64,000 nucleotides of DNA from Verrucomicrobiales bacterium. Lineage in GTDB: Bacteria; Verrucomicrobiota; Verrucomicrobiia; Verrucomicrobiales; DEV007. Positions 1-8,051 of this stretch are shown one piece after another. The position numbers were made by a program, and so were the translations under genes. A model generated the notes under the pieces. That model saw nothing but the letters and a program-made list of their open reading frames with translations. It did not search any database and was not told where the DNA came from. The first letter of the stretch is position 1. Every line of letters starts with the position of its first letter. Where the stretch lies: assembly GCA_029213065.1 (NCBI GenBank), contig JARGPH010000001.1, positions 186,001 to 250,000 on the forward strand, written 5' to 3'.

Positions 1-2
1 TG

Positions 3-2516
3 ATGAGTAGCGATACCACCACAAAAAACAAAATAACAATCGAGTTCGACGACCAGACACCGAGATGGTTCATGATCGCCTCCATCACCTGGGGCGTCGT
101 CGCGATGTTAGTGGGCGTGATTTGCGCCTTTCAGCTGAACTTCTGGCAGGTCAACGGTCATATTTTTGAAATGATGACGAGCTGGCTTCCTGAGAGATTT
201 CAGTTCAAATCCGACGGTATCGAATACCTCACCTTCGGGCGTCTCCGCCCCCTGCATACCAATGCAGCCATTTTCGCCTTCGTCGGCAACATGATGTTCT
301 GCGGTATATACTACTCCACGCAGCGTCTCTGTAACGCCCGCACCTTTTCGGATGTGCTTTCCAAAGTCCACTTCTGGGGTTGGCAGCTCATCATTGTCGG
401 CGCAGCTCTGACCCTCCCTGCAGGACTGACTCGCGGTAAAGAATACGCCGAGCTGATTTGGCCGCTCAACATCGCAGTAACCGTCATTTGGGTCATCTTC
501 GCCCTCAACTTCTTCCTGACACTTAAGGTCAGACGCGAGAAATCACTCTACGTGGCGCTCTGGTTCTATATCGCGACGATCGTGACCGTGGCGATGCTCT
601 ATATCGTGAACCACCTCCAGATTCCCACGAGCCTCGTTCATGCCTATCCGGTCTTCGGCGGCGTTCAGGATGCCCTCGTTCAGTGGTGGTATGGTCACAA
701 CGCGGTCGCCTTCTTCCTCACCACGCCCATCCTCGGGATCATGTATTACTATTTGCCGAAGGCGGCGAATCGTCCGGTTTATTCCTACCGGCTTTCGATT
801 GTTCACTTCTGGTCGCTTGTGTTTATTTACATCTGGGCGGGACCTCACCACCTGTTGCACACCGCCCTTCCCAAGTGGCTTCAGCTTCTCGGCGTGTTTT
901 TCAGTCTCATGCTCTGGGCTCCTTCCTGGGGTGGCATGATCAACGGTCTCCTTACCCTCCGCGGAGCGTGGGATAAGCTGCGAACCGATCCCGTCATCAA
1001 GTTCTTTGTCGCGGCGATCACCTTTTACGGAATGTCGACCTTCGAAGGCCCTCTTCTCTCGATTCGTTCGGTCAGCGCCCTCGCTCACTACACCGATTGG
1101 ATCGTCGGACACGTTCACAGCGGAACGCTCGGTTGGAACGGCTTCATGGCTGCAGGGATGTTCTACTGGCTCGCACCGAGATTGTGGGGTAAACCGCTCT
1201 ACTCAAAGACCCTTGCCAACTTCCACTTCTGGATCGGGCTGGTCGGCATTCTCCTCTACGTCGCCTCACTTTGGTTCGCCGGTGTTATTCAGGGCCTCAT
1301 GCTCAACGAAACCGACGCGACCGGAACCCGCCTCGTAAACGAGTTCGTTCAAACAGTGGACAAAATCCAATGGCTCATGCTCTTCCGCGCCATCGGGGGA
1401 ACGCTCTACCTCACAGGTTTCCTTCTTCTTGTCGTGAATATCTACAAGACCGCAAAATCGGGAAGCCCAGTCAACGAAACTCGCGAAGTGTTTGATGATC
1501 CGGACATGAAGAAGGATCAAATGACCTGGGGCGCTGCATTCAGAAACGACCCTGTCACCTACACCTTCTGGGGAATCTTCTTTGCGATCCTCTGGATCTT
1601 CCTTCCCCCGGGAGCGAGCCACATGGCTCTCGTCGTCACGCTCGTTTTCGCCTACCTCGCGGTGAAGCGATTCAGAGCCAATACCGCGACCTGGTCAAAA
1701 TGGTATGACGATGTCTCGGAGAACTACCTCCCCTTCACCGTTCTCGTCATTATTGCGGTGGCACTCGGTGGCGTCATTCAAATCATGCCTACGATCACGG
1801 TGAACCGCGCCGCCAATGTCGAAGACCGGTTGCAGACACTCTACACCCCGCTCGAATTGGCGGGACGGGATTTATACGTCAGTGAGGGTTGCTACAACTG
1901 CCACTCCCAGATGATCAGGATGCTCGTTCCCGACGTGCTCCGCTATGGAGAATACTCAAGACTCGGCGAGTCAATCTACGATCATCCCTTCCAGTGGGGG
2001 TCCAAACGAACCGGTCCTGATCTCGCCCGCGAAGGCGGCGTTCGCGGAAACGACTGGCACTATCTCCACATGCTCAATCCCCGTGCAATCAACGCGCAGT
2101 CGCGGATGCCGAACTACCCCTGGCTCTTCCAAAAAGAGATCGATTTCAAAGTCCTGCCCGGCAAAATTGCGGTGCAGCAGCGCATCGGTGTCCCCTACCC
2201 TATCATGACACCCGATGAGATCGAACAGGGAGCTCGTGAGCAGGCCCTTGCGATTGCGAAAACCCTCGTGGACGCACAGGTCAATATTCCTGTCGGAAAA
2301 GACGAAAAAGAACCGGCAACGGAGACAGAAGCCCGGGACCATCTTGCCTCGAAGCAGATTGTGTCACTGATCGCCTACCTCCAGAAGCTGGGAAGTTCCG
2401 AACCGGTCGAAGAAGTCGAGGCAGCCCCGACTAAACCCCAGGGCATCATGCCGGGAATCCCGGACGAACTCCGGGTGGTGAAACCTGAAGTCGCTCCCGA
2501 AACAGAAGAAAACTAA
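3..2516 (+). CDS. ccoNO: cbb3-type cytochrome c oxidase, fused subunits I and II (CcoN-CcoO)
   Basis: Catalytic core of a proton-pumping, high-oxygen-affinity cbb3 terminal oxidase in the inner membrane. The first ~490 residues are the multi-span haem-copper subunit. His85 (LHTNAAIF) fits a low-spin haem b ligand, His232 (WWYGHNAV) and His282-His283 fit CuB, and His370/His372 (VGHVHSG) fit haem ligands. The YSYRLSIVHFW stretch holds the tyrosine expected for the cbb3 family. After a further membrane segment comes a CcoO-like periplasmic domain with one haem c site, CYNCH at 630-634. CcoN and CcoO are separate in proteobacteria; here one 837-residue frame encodes both with no stop between them. 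The ATG overlaps a TGA at 1-3 (TGATG), so an upstream gene outside the window is probably translationally coupled. Confidence 0.95.
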   Translation: MSSDTTTKNKITIEFDDQTPRWFMIASITWGVVAMLVGVICAFQLNFWQVNGHIFEMMTSWLPERFQFKSDGIEYLTFGRLRPLHTNAAIFAFVGNMMFCGIYYSTQRLCNARTFSDVLSKVHFWGWQLIIVGAALTLPAGLTRGKEYAELIWPLNIAVTVIWVIFALNFFLTLKVRREKSLYVALWFYIATIVTVAMLYIVNHLQIPTSLVHAYPVFGGVQDALVQWWYGHNAVAFFLTTPILGIMYYYLPKAANRPVYSYRLSIVHFWSLVFIYIWAGPHHLLHTALPKWLQLLGVFFSLMLWAPSWGGMINGLLTLRGAWDKLRTDPVIKFFVAAITFYGMSTFEGPLLSIRSVSALAHYTDWIVGHVHSGTLGWNGFMAAGMFYWLAPRLWGKPLYSKTLANFHFWIGLVGILLYVASLWFAGVIQGLMLNETDATGTRLVNEFVQTVDKIQWLMLFRAIGGTLYLTGFLLLVVNIYKTAKSGSPVNETREVFDDPDMKKDQMTWGAAFRNDPVTYTFWGIFFAILWIFLPPGASHMALVVTLVFAYLAVKRFRANTATWSKWYDDVSENYLPFTVLVIIAVALGGVIQIMPTITVNRAANVEDRLQTLYTPLELAGRDLYVSEGCYNCHSQMIRMLVPDVLRYGEYSRLGESIYDHPFQWGSKRTGPDLAREGGVRGNDWHYLHMLNPRAINAQSRMPNYPWLFQKEIDFKVLPGKIAVQQRIGVPYPIMTPDEIEQGAREQALAIAKTLVDAQVNIPVGKDEKEPATETEARDHLASKQIVSLIAYLQKLGSSEPVEEVEAAPTKPQGIMPGIPDELRVVKPEVAPETEEN

Positions 2517-2528
2517 TCCCATCTTGAT

Positions 2529-2708
2529 ATGTTCAGACGCGTTATTCTCGAAAGCTGGCACGACTATGTGCCCTACGTTTGCTTCGCCCTCATCGGAGGA
2601 GCCTTCATCATGATTCTGATCCGGGTTTTTACGATGAGTAAAGACGATGTGGACCGCATCTCACATATCCCTCTGGAAGACAACACAGATAACCACACAG
2701 AACGATGA
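2529..2708 (+). CDS. ccoQ: small CcoQ-like cbb3 oxidase subunit
   Basis: A 59-residue protein starting MFRRVILESW and ending DNTDNHTER. It has one membrane segment (about residues 14-35) followed by a short charged tail. It lies 12 bases after ccoNO, and its TGA overlaps the ATG of ccoP (ATGA). Size, single span and position between CcoO and CcoP match CcoQ, a small subunit that helps assembly or stability of the complex. Sequence similarity to CcoQ is too weak to judge by eye, so the assignment rests mainly on position. Confidence 0.75.
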   Translation: MFRRVILESWHDYVPYVCFALIGGAFIMILIRVFTMSKDDVDRISHIPLEDNTDNHTER

Positions 2709-3271
2709 GCCAATCTGACGACTCCAAAAACAAAATTGTGATTCGAGAACATGTTTTCGACGGCATCGAAGAATATGATCAGAACCTGCCTAACTGGTGG
2801 CTTTTCACGTTCTACATCATGATCGTGTATTTCATCTTTGCGTGGGTGGCCTACTACCAGTCCCCTTTTCACATTCAAAACGACCATGAGCATCTCGACA
2901 GCCAACTGGCCGCGATCGAGGAGAAGAAGAACAAGGAACTGGAGAGCATGATGGCGACCTTGAACGACGACTCACTTCGGGAAATGAGTCTCGACGCCGC
3001 TCACGTTGCCGCGGGAAAAGCGATCTTCGATACCAAGTGCGTCGCCTGCCACGGAGCTGACCTATCAGCGACCATGAGTGGCCTCAAACTACCCGGGGTG
3101 CCACTCAACGACGCAGAGTGGCTCTACGGAGGCGAGCCGCTGAATATCATGGGAACGATTACCAATGGATCTCCTGACGTTACCAAAGGGATGATCGCGT
3201 GGAAATCCCAGCTCGGACCGGCCGAGATCGCCCAGGTGGTAGCCTACATCCTGAGCTACCACAAAACCTGA
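2705..3271 (+). CDS. ccoP: cbb3 oxidase subunit III, short single-haem CcoP
   Basis: Membrane-anchored cytochrome c that passes electrons to the oxidase core. The N-terminus has the usual CcoP layout: an acidic start, then IEEYDQNLPNWW leading into a membrane span at about 32-51. A linker and a class I cytochrome c domain follow, with CVACH at 112-116 and a probable methionine ligand in TKGMIAWKSQ. Typical proteobacterial CcoP is about 290-320 residues with two CxxCH motifs. This protein is 188 residues and has only one, so one cytochrome domain is absent. The start overlaps the ccoQ stop by ATGA, which supports translational coupling. Confidence 0.9.
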   Translation: MSQSDDSKNKIVIREHVFDGIEEYDQNLPNWWLFTFYIMIVYFIFAWVAYYQSPFHIQNDHEHLDSQLAAIEEKKNKELESMMATLNDDSLREMSLDAAHVAAGKAIFDTKCVACHGADLSATMSGLKLPGVPLNDAEWLYGGEPLNIMGTITNGSPDVTKGMIAWKSQLGPAEIAQVVAYILSYHKT

Positions 3272-3308
3272 TCTCCGTCAGAATCTGACGCCTCCCCTCC
3301 TCAACCTC

Positions 3309-4709
3309 ATGGCAACCCGGAAAGACCGCAATCTCGACACCCTCACTTCGGTGAACGAAGACGGGTCCCGCTACTTCCTTCACCCCTCAGACGCCAATGG
3401 GCCTTTCATGCTCTGGAGGCGGTTGTTCGGGGCCCTGCTGATTGCCATATACGTCCTTTTGCCATGGATCCCGATAGGTGGCTTTCCCGCGGTGTTTCTG
3501 GATCTCGCTGAACGCCGGTTTCATTTCTTTGGACTGACGTTCCTCTCCGAGGATCTCTGGATCGGTTTCTTTCTTCTCACCGGTCTGGGATTCACCCTGT
3601 TCTACGTCACGGCCCTGTTCGGGCGTCTCTGGTGTGGCTGGGCCTGCCCCTACACCGTCTTTCTCGAGCACCTCTACCGGAGAGTCGAGCGAATTATCGA
3701 TGGGGATGCCGCCAACCGGAGAAGGCTCGACGCAGCCCCCTGGACCAAAGAGAAAATCATTCGCCGTGTCGTTAAACATGGAGTCTATGTGCTTCTGTCG
3801 CTCGCGATCGCCCACGTCTTCATTTCCTACTTCGTTTCGATTCCGAAGCTCTATCAATACATTATTGACTCGCCATTGAAGAATTTCAAAACCTTCGGGG
3901 TGATGCTGTTTCTCACCGGATGTCTCTATTTTTCCTTCAGCTGGTTTCGTGAGCAATTCTGTATCATCCTCTGTCCTTACGGTCGGATCCAATCGGCCCT
4001 GACAGACGACGAAACCGTCGTAATCGGCTACGACGAAAAGCGTGGCGAGCCCCGCGGCAAAAGGTCCGATCCCACAAAAGGAGACTGCATTGGTTGCAAC
4101 AAATGTGTTCAAGTCTGCCCCACAGGAATTGATATCCGAAACGGACTTCAGCTTGAGTGCATCGGCTGCGCCGCCTGCATCGACGCGTGCAATGGCGTTA
4201 TGGAAAAGATCAAGCGTCCCCCCGGACTGATCCGCTACGATTCCTACAAGGGACTGAAGGGGGAAAAGACCCGTCTGTGGAGACCTCGCATCGCCCTCTA
4301 CACCAGCTTCATCGTTCTCGGGCTCACTGTTCTTACGCTGTTCCTTTCAGGGATACACAACGCCAAACTTGAACTGGTGAGGATGACCGGCAACCCCTAC
4401 TACGTTGACGATACGAACGTCAGGAATCAGTACCGCCTCCAATTTGTCACGAAGCAGAATAACCCCACCACGTTCGACCTCACTTTCGAAAACCTGCCCG
4501 AGGGAGCATTCCTCACCGGCGTGGAAAATTCCGTAGTTCTCACCCCGGGAGAGGAAACGACCAAGACGATCATGGTCCAGGTTCCCAGAGACGACTACAA
4601 AGGCGAATTTACGATCAAGGTCAAAGCGACAGTGACGCCGGGAGATTTCACCATCGAAGATTCGATCGAATTTCTCGGGCCAAGTGCCTACACCCTGCGA
4701 AAAGAGTAA
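3309..4709 (+). CDS. ccoG: cytochrome c oxidase accessory protein CcoG (FixG/RdxA)
   Basis: Polyferredoxin-like membrane protein needed for copper delivery and maturation of cbb3 oxidase. Several membrane spans fill the first ~230 residues, including a CGWAC motif (Cys109, Cys113) typical of the FixG/NapH group. Two 4Fe-4S clusters follow: C260-x2-C-x2-C-x3-CP and C284-x2-C-x2-C-x3-C. The last ~120 residues form an Ig-like periplasmic domain, as in FixG. The length of 466 residues is normal. It sits 37 bases after ccoP in the same operon. The order ccoNO-Q-P-G is the classical one. Confidence 0.95.
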   Translation: MATRKDRNLDTLTSVNEDGSRYFLHPSDANGPFMLWRRLFGALLIAIYVLLPWIPIGGFPAVFLDLAERRFHFFGLTFLSEDLWIGFFLLTGLGFTLFYVTALFGRLWCGWACPYTVFLEHLYRRVERIIDGDAANRRRLDAAPWTKEKIIRRVVKHGVYVLLSLAIAHVFISYFVSIPKLYQYIIDSPLKNFKTFGVMLFLTGCLYFSFSWFREQFCIILCPYGRIQSALTDDETVVIGYDEKRGEPRGKRSDPTKGDCIGCNKCVQVCPTGIDIRNGLQLECIGCAACIDACNGVMEKIKRPPGLIRYDSYKGLKGEKTRLWRPRIALYTSFIVLGLTVLTLFLSGIHNAKLELVRMTGNPYYVDDTNVRNQYRLQFVTKQNNPTTFDLTFENLPEGAFLTGVENSVVLTPGEETTKTIMVQVPRDDYKGEFTIKVKATVTPGDFTIEDSIEFLGPSAYTLRKE

Positions 4710-4718
4710 CGCCAAGAC

Positions 4719-4871
4719 ATGATTCACTTCTTCCAAAAACGCCCCTGGATCTGGGTCATCGTTGCTTTCATCATTCTCATGACAGGATGGGCATTTCTTC
4801 TGCGCCTTTCCATCACTCACCTGCCCGAGTCCATCCCGCCCAAATCCGCTGAGAAATCGGAACAACCATGA
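4719..4871 (+). CDS. 50-residue single-span membrane protein in the cbb3 operon
   Basis: A small frame starting MIHFFQKRPW with a hydrophobic span at about residues 10-30 and a short Pro/Ser/Lys-rich tail ending KSEQP. It begins 9 bases after the ccoG stop, and its own stop overlaps the ATG of the next gene (ATGA), so it is very probably translated. It occupies the place where ccoH normally lies, but CcoH is about three times longer and no CcoH domain is visible. It could be a reduced CcoH/CcoS-like assembly factor; this is inferred from position only. Confidence 0.65.
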   Translation: MIHFFQKRPWIWVIVAFIILMTGWAFLLRLSITHLPESIPPKSAEKSEQP

Positions 4872-5584
4872 CGATTGATTTCGAAACCATCACCCTGGGA
4901 AGCATTTTTATCGCCGGCCTCGCCACGAGCCTGCACTGCGCAGGGATGTGTGGACTACTCACCTGTGGACTGGGAATCGCAGGCCACGGTCCCGCCATTG
5001 CCTCTGTAGGGCTCTATCACTTCTTTCGACTGGTGGGATATTCTGTCGCCGGTGGTCTTGCCGGATTTATCGGAGGGCAACTGGGTTTCTCGTTTTCCAT
5101 CAACGGCGTCTCGTGGCTTCCAGCTCTGCTGATTCTTTTCCTCATCGCGATCGTCTTCGGATTGGACAAAAAAATGGGAGCGATCCCCGGCTTGAACAAA
5201 GTCACTACCGCGATCCGACTGAAAACGCTATCGCTACCGACACCGGCCCGCGCCTCCATCATCGGGCTGGCGACGCCACTGCTCCCCTGCGGACCACTTT
5301 ACGCGATCCTCGCAATCGCCCTCGCGAGCGGATCGGCGATCCGGGGAACTGAAATCATGCTCGCTTTCGGACTCGGCCCGATTCCGGCAATCGCCGCCGT
5401 CCAACTCGGCTCAGCCTGGGTGAACCGGAAACTGGGAGCCAAAGGATTTCTCTACGCAAAACGCGGTCTCGCTGCAGCTGCGGCGATCTCCCTGATATGG
5501 CATTTCTCCATGCTTCCCGGCGGGATTGCAGGGGATAAAATGGGAGACGGGTCCACCTGCCGGTGCGATCTCGAGATCGAATGA
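4868..5584 (+). CDS. TauE/SafE (DsbD_2-type) membrane protein of cbb3 biogenesis
   Basis: Polytopic membrane protein of 238 residues with the HCAGMCG motif at 23-29, characteristic of the SafE/UreH-like transmembrane family that often sits next to ccoI. Six or so hydrophobic segments are visible, and TPLLPCGPLY forms a second conserved Pro-Cys element near the middle. In other bacteria this family member is encoded in ccoGHIS clusters and is thought to take part in copper or thiol handling during oxidase assembly. The transported substrate is not known. It overlaps both neighbours by ATGA, so it is part of the cbb3 operon. Confidence 0.85.
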   Translation: MTIDFETITLGSIFIAGLATSLHCAGMCGLLTCGLGIAGHGPAIASVGLYHFFRLVGYSVAGGLAGFIGGQLGFSFSINGVSWLPALLILFLIAIVFGLDKKMGAIPGLNKVTTAIRLKTLSLPTPARASIIGLATPLLPCGPLYAILAIALASGSAIRGTEIMLAFGLGPIPAIAAVQLGSAWVNRKLGAKGFLYAKRGLAAAAAISLIWHFSMLPGGIAGDKMGDGSTCRCDLEIE

Positions 5585-8010
5585 AGAATTCCCTGAGCCA
5601 GTCTGCAAGCAAAGCCGGCCCCACGCAGGCCTCAGCGGAAAAGCGTGAGTGCACCCATTGCGGGAATCTTTTTCTCCCGCGATTCGAAGAGGAGAAATTC
5701 TGCTGCTCAGGCTGCCGGGTCGTTCACGATCTCATTCAGTCAGGCGGACTTGGATCATTCTACGACCTCCTCGGCCGGAAAGTGCTGCAGCCGGCCTCGG
5801 TGCAATCACTGGGCAGAGACGAGGAGGAGGAATTGCGTGAGGCGATTCAAGAGGCCGAATCGAAAGTCACCTCGAACGAAACCGCGGCAAGACTCGCTCT
5901 GCGAATCGGCAATCTTTCCTGCACCGCCTGCGTCTGGTTAATCGACCACCTCTTTCGTCAACACTCCGGAGCCCTCAAAATCAATTCGGACACGACCCGC
6001 TCTATCCTCACGATATGGTGGAATCCCGGCGAACTTGATGTCGTGAATTTCGTTCAGACATTGAACCAGTATGGCTACCCCGCGAGCCTCCTAACAGACG
6101 AAGAATTTGAGCTTCCGAAGGAGAGCCGTTCACTCCTCACCCGGCTTGGCGTCACTGCGGGTCTCGCGATGAATACGATGGCCTTCAGCCTGCCATCCTA
6201 CCTCGGGCTGGAAACGAGCGACCAACTCTCCCGCCTTTTCACTCTCGTCTCGTTCGCCTCAGCCTCTCTCGCCCTCGCTGTGGGAGGCTCCTACTTTTTC
6301 CAACGCGCCCTCCCGGCACTGCGCGCAAAAACACTTCACATGGACGTCCCTATTTCTCTGGGACTCATTGCCGCATTCCTCGGCTCACTGGCAGGCCTCA
6401 TCTTCGACCTCGAAGGGATGCTGTATTTTGACTTCGTCGCCACTTTCGCATTCCTCATGCTCGGAGGGAGATGGATGCACCTCCGCCTACTCGAAAGAAA
6501 CCGCCAGCAACTCTGGGCGAGAGAAAAGAACATCACCTCCGTGATTCGCATCACCAAGTCAGGCGAACGCGAACGCGTTTCAGTGGAGCGGATTAAAGAA
6601 GGCGACACACTGGAACTTGCTCACGAGGGAATGCTTCCCGTCGACGCCATTCTCGCCTCCGACTCCGGATCACTTCAGCTCGACTGGATTACGGGGGAAC
6701 CGGAACCCGCCACCTTTCACGAAGGAAGCCTCGTTCCCGCCGGAGCGAAAAACAGCAACAGCGAGCCGATTCGACTGATCGCAGAAGAGCCATTCGCAGG
6801 CACTTATCTCGCGACCCTTTTTGACAGAGCCTCACTCGACGCCGCCGACGACGGAAGCGCCGAACAGACTAACATTCTCAAATACTATCTCCTCACCGTC
6901 ATTGCCGTGGCCGTCGCAGGGTTTGGATTCTGGCTCTTTAAAGGAGCAGGAGGAGCAAAAGCTCTCCAGGTTTTGATCTCTGTCCTCATTGTCTCCTGCC
7001 CCTGCGCCCTCGGTCTCGCCCTGCCGCTGCTGAACGAAATCCTCCTTTCCAAGCTCAAGCAAAAAGGGATCTTCATTCGACGTCACTCGCTCTGGAGCCG
7101 GCTAAGCTCGATCCGGTTCCTCGACTTTGACAAGACCGGGACCCTGACAGAACCCATCAAACGCCTCATCAATCCGGAGGCAATTGACGACATCGAGAAG
7201 CAGGGCGAAGCCACCCTCAACGCTCTCGTTGCCCTGACAACCCGCAACACCCACCCCATTGGCCGCGCTCTCAACGACATTCTCCTGAGAAGATTCGGAG
7301 CGAAAAAAATTGATCCGGATGCAGTCGTCTCCGCCCTTCCCGGAAAAGGCGTTGAACTGATTGATGGCAACACGCAATGGAGACTGGGCCGCGAAGACTG
7401 GGCGACCGGCGATAAGACCTCTCAGGAACAGAAAGGCCACTGCGTTTTTTCAAAAAACGGTTCAGCAATTGCCCGTTTCGAACTGGGCGAGTCCATTCGG
7501 GACGGGGCCAAAGAGGAACTTCAGTCACTCGAGAACACCGGCTACCGCATCCGCATCCTCAGCGGAGATCCTGACACAACAAGAGTTAAATCGACCGCAT
7601 CTGATCTGGGTCTCGCCTCCGAACAGGTTTTCTCAAACCTCACACCGGAGGCGAAGGCCGAGCTCATCGCAGACAACGGATCACAAAACAGTCTCTTCAT
7701 CGGGGACGGAGGGAACGACAGCCTTGCCCTCGCTGCCGCTGCCGCAAGCGGCACGCCGGCAACGGGAATCAAAGCGATCGAAAGTCAGGCCGACTTTGTA
7801 TTCACCGGGAGAGGCTTCCACGCGATCGGTCTCCTCTTTGAAGCAGCGAAGCGCCGGCGAAAACTGATCCTCGCGATCTTTTTCACCGCGATCCTCTACA
7901 ATCTCATCGCCGTCGGAATTTGCCTCGCCGGACACATGAATCCCCTTCTCGCGGCCATTCTCATGCCGCTCAGCTCCATCGTGACAACCGCGATCGCCGC
8001 CCGCGTTTAA
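5581..8010 (+). CDS. ccoI: copper-translocating P1B-type ATPase CcoI (FixI)
   Basis: P-type ATPase that exports copper for insertion into cbb3 oxidase. Domains in order: an N-terminal cysteine-rich metal-binding module (C24-x2-C27, C41-C42-x2-C45) seen in FixI/CcoI proteins, an HMA domain with CTAC (Cys114, Cys117), membrane spans, a TGEP actuator motif, the CPC metal site at 473-475, the phosphorylation motif DKTGT at 517, an HP motif (NTHPIG) and GDGGND near the end. The ATG at 5581 overlaps the upstream TGA (ATGA) and is preferred over an in-frame GTG 18 bases earlier. It closes the operon. No ccoS-like frame was found after it. Confidence 0.95.
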   Translation: MKNSLSQSASKAGPTQASAEKRECTHCGNLFLPRFEEEKFCCSGCRVVHDLIQSGGLGSFYDLLGRKVLQPASVQSLGRDEEEELREAIQEAESKVTSNETAARLALRIGNLSCTACVWLIDHLFRQHSGALKINSDTTRSILTIWWNPGELDVVNFVQTLNQYGYPASLLTDEEFELPKESRSLLTRLGVTAGLAMNTMAFSLPSYLGLETSDQLSRLFTLVSFASASLALAVGGSYFFQRALPALRAKTLHMDVPISLGLIAAFLGSLAGLIFDLEGMLYFDFVATFAFLMLGGRWMHLRLLERNRQQLWAREKNITSVIRITKSGERERVSVERIKEGDTLELAHEGMLPVDAILASDSGSLQLDWITGEPEPATFHEGSLVPAGAKNSNSEPIRLIAEEPFAGTYLATLFDRASLDAADDGSAEQTNILKYYLLTVIAVAVAGFGFWLFKGAGGAKALQVLISVLIVSCPCALGLALPLLNEILLSKLKQKGIFIRRHSLWSRLSSIRFLDFDKTGTLTEPIKRLINPEAIDDIEKQGEATLNALVALTTRNTHPIGRALNDILLRRFGAKKIDPDAVVSALPGKGVELIDGNTQWRLGREDWATGDKTSQEQKGHCVFSKNGSAIARFELGESIRDGAKEELQSLENTGYRIRILSGDPDTTRVKSTASDLGLASEQVFSNLTPEAKAELIADNGSQNSLFIGDGGNDSLALAAAAASGTPATGIKAIESQADFVFTGRGFHAIGLLFEAAKRRRKLILAIFFTAILYNLIAVGICLAGHMNPLLAAILMPLSSIVTTAIAARV

Positions 8011-8051
8011 TTTTTCAGAAGCAGAGCGCGAACTCTGTGGCAAACTGAAGG

